From Miscanthus floridulus (Eukaryota > Streptophyta > Magnoliopsida > Poales > Poaceae), in the NCBI RefSeq assembly GCF_019320115.1, contig NC_089588.1, forward strand, positions 113,770,733-113,834,732: a stretch of 64,000 nucleotides of DNA, given 5' to 3'. The position numbers and the translations under genes were made by a program. The notes under the pieces are model-generated. The model saw only the letters and a list, made by a program, of their open reading frames with translations. It did no database searches and was not told the DNA's origin. Below are positions 53,478 to 64,000 of this stretch, in pieces; position 1 is the stretch's first letter, and each line of letters starts with the position of its first letter.

Positions 53478-54082
53478 AACGGGGCCAATAAATATAACAT
53501 AGGTCATGATCGGTCATTGTTACATATGATTTTTTTGAAATCAGCCTTTCGGAAGGTTCATACGTCAGTAAAGTTACATATAGCTTGTTTGGTGAAAGTA
53601 TTTTTATGGAGATCATGGAAACTTAAAAACCAAAGAAAATATTGGTCCCATATGAATGAACACCTACAATAAATTTTGTCAAGCATGGACGGTTAAGCAA
53701 CTCTGTCAGGCTGCACTCTTTCTTTGACACAGCCATTTCTTGTTTCGTGTTAAAGAGCAACGACGCAACCATATTACACTGCCAGCAGTGTCTCAAACAA
53801 ATCATCCTCCACAGTCCACACTTTGCATTGCATCACAAGCAGCAAGTCAGGAACACGTCACCCTGTACATGTGTGCAATCTAAGACCAGTATAAACAAGT
53901 TCCTTTTTCTTTGCGAGGACAGTATAAACAAGTTCTTGATAACTCATGCACCAAATTATCGATCTGACTTAAGAAACCAGATAAATTATTAGCATTCATC
54001 GGGTACTCAGATAGGTAACCTTGGCAGTGCCACCCCAATTGCTGCTATATACAAATGTGTTGCGTTACATATACATCCATGT
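53478..54082. other. 3' flank of the APS kinase gene
   Basis: AT-rich, no ORF of note; likely includes the kinase 3' UTR near 54000-54082. Confidence 0.6.
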
Positions 54083-60788
<6,706 letters not shown>

Positions 60789-60852
60789 GGTGGCCGGCCG
60801 GCGCAATGGAAACGTGGCGGGGTTTGGTGGCCGTCGCGCTCGATCGAACGCC

Positions 60853-60862
60853 TATATATATA
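60853..60862 (-). promoter_or_regulatory. TATA-like element close to the APS kinase start
   Basis: Minus-strand TATATATA, 65 bp upstream of the ATG; would give a short leader. Alternative to 60969-60976. Confidence 0.45.
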
Positions 60863-60968
60863 CGAACGGACGGACAGACACGGGCTCGACGATCGGTGTA
60901 CAGATGTGTGTGCCACCGTGGCAACGTGGCATGCCAAGCTTGTGATGAGAGAGCGATCGGTCCAAGCT

Positions 60969-60976
60969 ATTTATAG
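60969..60976 (-). promoter_or_regulatory. TATA box of the APS kinase gene
   Basis: Minus strand CCCCTATAAATAGC, a near-perfect plant TATA box about 180 bp upstream of the ATG. Confidence 0.65.
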
Positions 60977-60979
60977 GGG

Positions 60980-61676
60980 AAACCATGTCAACATGCAAAC
61001 ATCAGCTTCTGTGAAGTTTCATGTCACCGTGTCACAACACCATGGCTTGCTTTGCATGCTTCAAGCTCCACTGTGGAAACACGGCGTTTACTTTGTTAGC
61101 AGGTTCTACTGGGATTCAATTCGTTTAATTTGTAGAGATTTTTGTACATCCAGTTTGTTAAAATTTCTTGTGAAAGCTCCGTGTCGCGAGAAAAAAATGC
61201 ATGCGCTTCAGCTGAATTTAAGACACAGCCCACATGGGGCTGTTTGCACAGTGAAGAATTTTGTACAGCACGAAGCAATAATGCGATTACGTAGAGTACT
61301 CCTTTATTATTAGGGTGTACAGTACTTGCCAATTTCAAGTCAGACAAGCCTTAAAGATGCGTTTTTGGGAAGCTCTAGAAACGGAAAACAGCCATTTTGA
61401 AGTGGACGGGAGTAATTTACCTCCTGTCGTGCCGCCTTTTGGTGGTTAAAAATTGTGGGCAGGTTCAGTGAACCTGAATTCCTGTCGAGATAAGTTGCAT
61501 GCGTGCATGGACTCTTCTTTGGATTCATTCTTTGGTATCTTAATAATGAGATGCTTTCCAAGTTCGTTCGGCAGGGCCAAAAAAAAAAAAAAGGTGATGC
61601 GCTTTCTTGCTGGAATCAACGAGCTAAAGGCACGCAAAATGCTTGCGTCACTGCTCATGGAACCTACTAGCAGCCT
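60980..61676. other. APS kinase upstream region
   Basis: AT-rich, no gene. 61200-61330 contains promoter-like sequence only by position. Nothing else seen. Confidence 0.5.
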
Positions 61677-61805
61677 GTTCGGTTGGCTAGTTCGTATCAT
61701 TGCTGGTTCGTGAAGAAGTACTGTTGGCTGGTTTGTGTGAGTGAAAAATACTGTTCCGGCTGAAAATTTATGATCATTTACGACAAACTACAGCAAAACG
61801 AACAT
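61677..61805. mobile_element. hAT-like MITE, relative of 56877-56991
   Basis: Ends agcctgttcggttggc and aaaacgaacatgct are imperfect inverted repeats with gtgagtgaaaaatactg inside. Confidence 0.65.
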
Positions 61806-61847
61806 GCTGTAGCTCTCCTCAGTTGGTAGCGTTGCAGACTACTGTGG

Positions 61848-62086
61848 GCGCGTTTGGCCGGGCTCCCGCCGGCTCTGGCTCCCACACTGTAGCGCAACTG
61901 TAGCGCGCAGGAGCTGGAGCCGGAGGAGCCAAAAAACGAGCTTCTCCGGCTCCGGCGCTGTCAGTGAGAGAGGAAAGGAGGAGAGAGAAAAACGGCTCCG
62001 GTGAACAGTGTCGCTACAGGAGATGAACAGGGGAGGAGTCAGAGGAGTCGGAGCCGCTCGGAGCCCGACCAAACGGGCTCTATATT
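61848..62086. mobile_element. GC-rich MITE
   Basis: Ends gggcgcgtttggccgggctcc and ggagcccgaccaaacgggctc form inverted repeats; between them ggctcc/ggagcc motifs pair along the arms. Confidence 0.7.
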
Positions 62087-62404
62087 TGGTTGAGCAGAAA
62101 TGGCGCGGTCTTCGATAAAAGAAAAAGAAAAAGAAAAGAATGCACCCTTATTTGCAAGTTATTTTTAGGGCTACGTACTAGACATGTTTAGATATCATCG
62201 TCAAGCATGGATGGTTGTCGCCTAATAGAATTGTTGTCTAGACTATGTCTCTCGTTTGTTAGTGTTGCTTTTTGAGAGCATGCTTTTATGTAGCCAGAGA
62301 CTAAATTGTAATAAAGATTGGTTGGTGCATAACTCGTATAGAGACTGAAATAAAATTTCTTTTTGTGAAAAAAACTAAGTTCTTTAATCAGTTTGAAAAA
62401 ATTT

Positions 62405-62431
62405 GGGGGGGGGGGGGGGGGGGGGGGGGGG
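62405..62431. repeat. Poly-G run, 27 bases
   Basis: An uninterrupted run of G in AT-rich DNA. Could be real or an assembly artefact. Confidence 0.95.
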
Positions 62432-64000
62432 AGCTTTCTTTTCCTAAAAAACTAAATGCTTTGCTAGACATATTACAGGAACAACAAATTTATGCGGGTA
62501 GATAACAAAAATATATGCAATTACTACAACTAGTCAGTGGTGGAACTAAAAAAATATGGGCCAGGGCAAATTAAGGTACGACATTTTCATTGTACACATA
62601 GGTATAAAGTAGATATAAAGATCGACTGTGGCGATTCACTATATTATGTTGCTGAGAAATCAGGGAACGAAGCGCGTCGAGCTAGTCGGTTCTTAGGCAA
62701 CATAATAGGACGTTTTGCCCTTCCTAATATAGTTTCTGAATGCCATTAGACCAACCCAATTGATAAGCTCATAGCCCGTTCTATTGTTCCCCTTCTTCCA
62801 TAAAGAATCTACATAATGCATTCAGCTTCTTCATGAACACTAGGATTTGTCGAGGTTCAAATTTATGTGGCTGCCTGCCTTTCTGGGTTTTGACACATCT
62901 GTCATTAGAGAATGGAAACAATTTAATTCTAGAAGTAGGCTGCAACAGGGTTCTTCAAAAAAACAATTAGACGTTAGGCGGGTCATGGCCCCCGCTAGCC
63001 TCCCTAGTTGGGGAGGATAGGGGAGAGGGCGGTCCTGACAGGTAGGCCCAATATAAGTCAGCATGCTTATTAGGCAAGTATGGCGGTCAAAGCCAGTGAA
63101 AGCTAGAGAAAAAATTGGCTAGAGACTATCCCCACCCACACATGAGCACAGCATTGGATAATTATGCATGGACACATGACATGAACCCACGATAGGTAGC
63201 CATGGGTGCCTGGTGGGGATATTCCCCCACACAATTTTTTTTTTTCCAGAAACAAGCATCAAAGGGGTGCGGTGGCCAAGTATTTCTGGTTTACATAGTT
63301 GAATGTTCCAAGCTAGCATTGAGTGAAAAATAAAATAATCGTCCAAATAATGCTTGGAGTGAAAAAAAATACGCACAAAAGGTGAAGTACTGAAGTCAGG
63401 AAAAGGGCACGAGTGACGCGTTAGGCAATCAGAGGTCCCCTTTGTCAGCAAACACTCATCAAGCGCATAGCCGTCTTCACCCTTGTCTAGTGCATGCCAA
63501 ATGTTGTTCAACTAAATAAAAGGAAAAAAAAGGTTCCATGGTGCTCAGACATGCACGCATTGGACAGCTCAGCACCAATTAGATTAGGTTCTGATCCCTT
63601 AACAAAGAAGTTATGAACCAGTCAGATAAGGTTTTGGTCCCTTAACAAAGAAGTTATCTTTACTGAATGCAAAGCAGTTACCTTTGTGAGATCAATAATA
63701 CATACTGCAACCGGCAATTAGTTACTCTGCATCAACCTCCTATATATGTAACACTGCAACTGCAAGAGCTGTGTAAGACTGGCCTTGCTAGAAGACTACA
63801 AGAGGAAATGTGGTGCGCCAAATAAGTAGTGAAACCATGTCTTTTCTAGCAGGAACCCATGTAACAAACATAGACCACTTCAATGTCATGATGGGTAGCC
63901 ATGGCATGCATAGCACAATGCCAAATGATTGGTGCAACTTTGGTGATCCATTGCCCTCAAACAAGTCATGATCCACTATCATCGTGCTGATAGCACTAGT
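62432..64000. other. Intergenic sequence, no gene recognised
   Basis: No ORF resembles a known protein. A 43-bp direct repeat with cccttaacaaagaagttat occurs at about 63597 and 63640. Confidence 0.6.

Noticed and set aside
62537..62749. 70-codon ORF
   Set aside because: No homology seen; length is expected by chance in this region.

Overview
This is nuclear DNA of a grass. It has compact GT-AG introns in GC-rich genes, plant retrotransposon lineages (Tat-type Ty3/gypsy with two RNase H domains, and Ty1/copia), a CACTA transposon with hairpin subterminal repeats, Tourist-like MITEs flanked by TAA or TTA, and a 100-N scaffold gap. The repeat families look like those of Andropogoneae (sorghum, sugarcane, Miscanthus), but I cannot name the species.

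Layout: 1-9310 is the 5' part of a decayed Tat element on the minus strand, cut off by the window edge and broken by a foreign LTR fragment. 11574-37126 (minus) is a phosphoserine phosphatase gene of seven exons. Its intron 4 holds a complete 15.9-kb Tat element (12705-28599, duplication AACGT) and its intron 3 a rearranged 7.2-kb copia element (29056-36251, duplication AGTTA). The gene carries frameshifts in exons 1 and 5 and a changed residue in a catalytic motif, so it is probably a pseudogene unless these are assembly errors. 37488-38626 is a nested inverted-repeat element. 39880-41138 is the first exon and start of the second exon of a CC-NBS-LRR resistance gene, cut by the gap. 41239-48671 is a decayed CACTA element with a Transposase_24-like gene and an Ulp1-like cysteine protease. 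49560-50407 is a TTA-flanked non-autonomous element with a GC-rich core. 51283-53472 is a copia deletion derivative with an intact RT-RNase H frame. 54083-60788 (minus) is a complete seven-exon adenylyl-sulfate (APS) kinase gene, whose first intron contains a tandem triplication. From 61000 on I see only promoter sequence, MITEs and a 27-base G run.

The two host enzymes act in serine synthesis and sulfate assimilation and seem intact (APS kinase) or damaged (phosphatase). The most unusual component is in the Tat elements: both carry a gene on the strand opposite gag-pol, convergent with integrase. In the complete element this gene has its own TATA box, ATG and six exons joined by five short introns of consistent phase. 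Nearly all its breaks, and those of pol, are stops expected from C-to-T change (Gln or Trp codons), as in methylated, silenced DNA.
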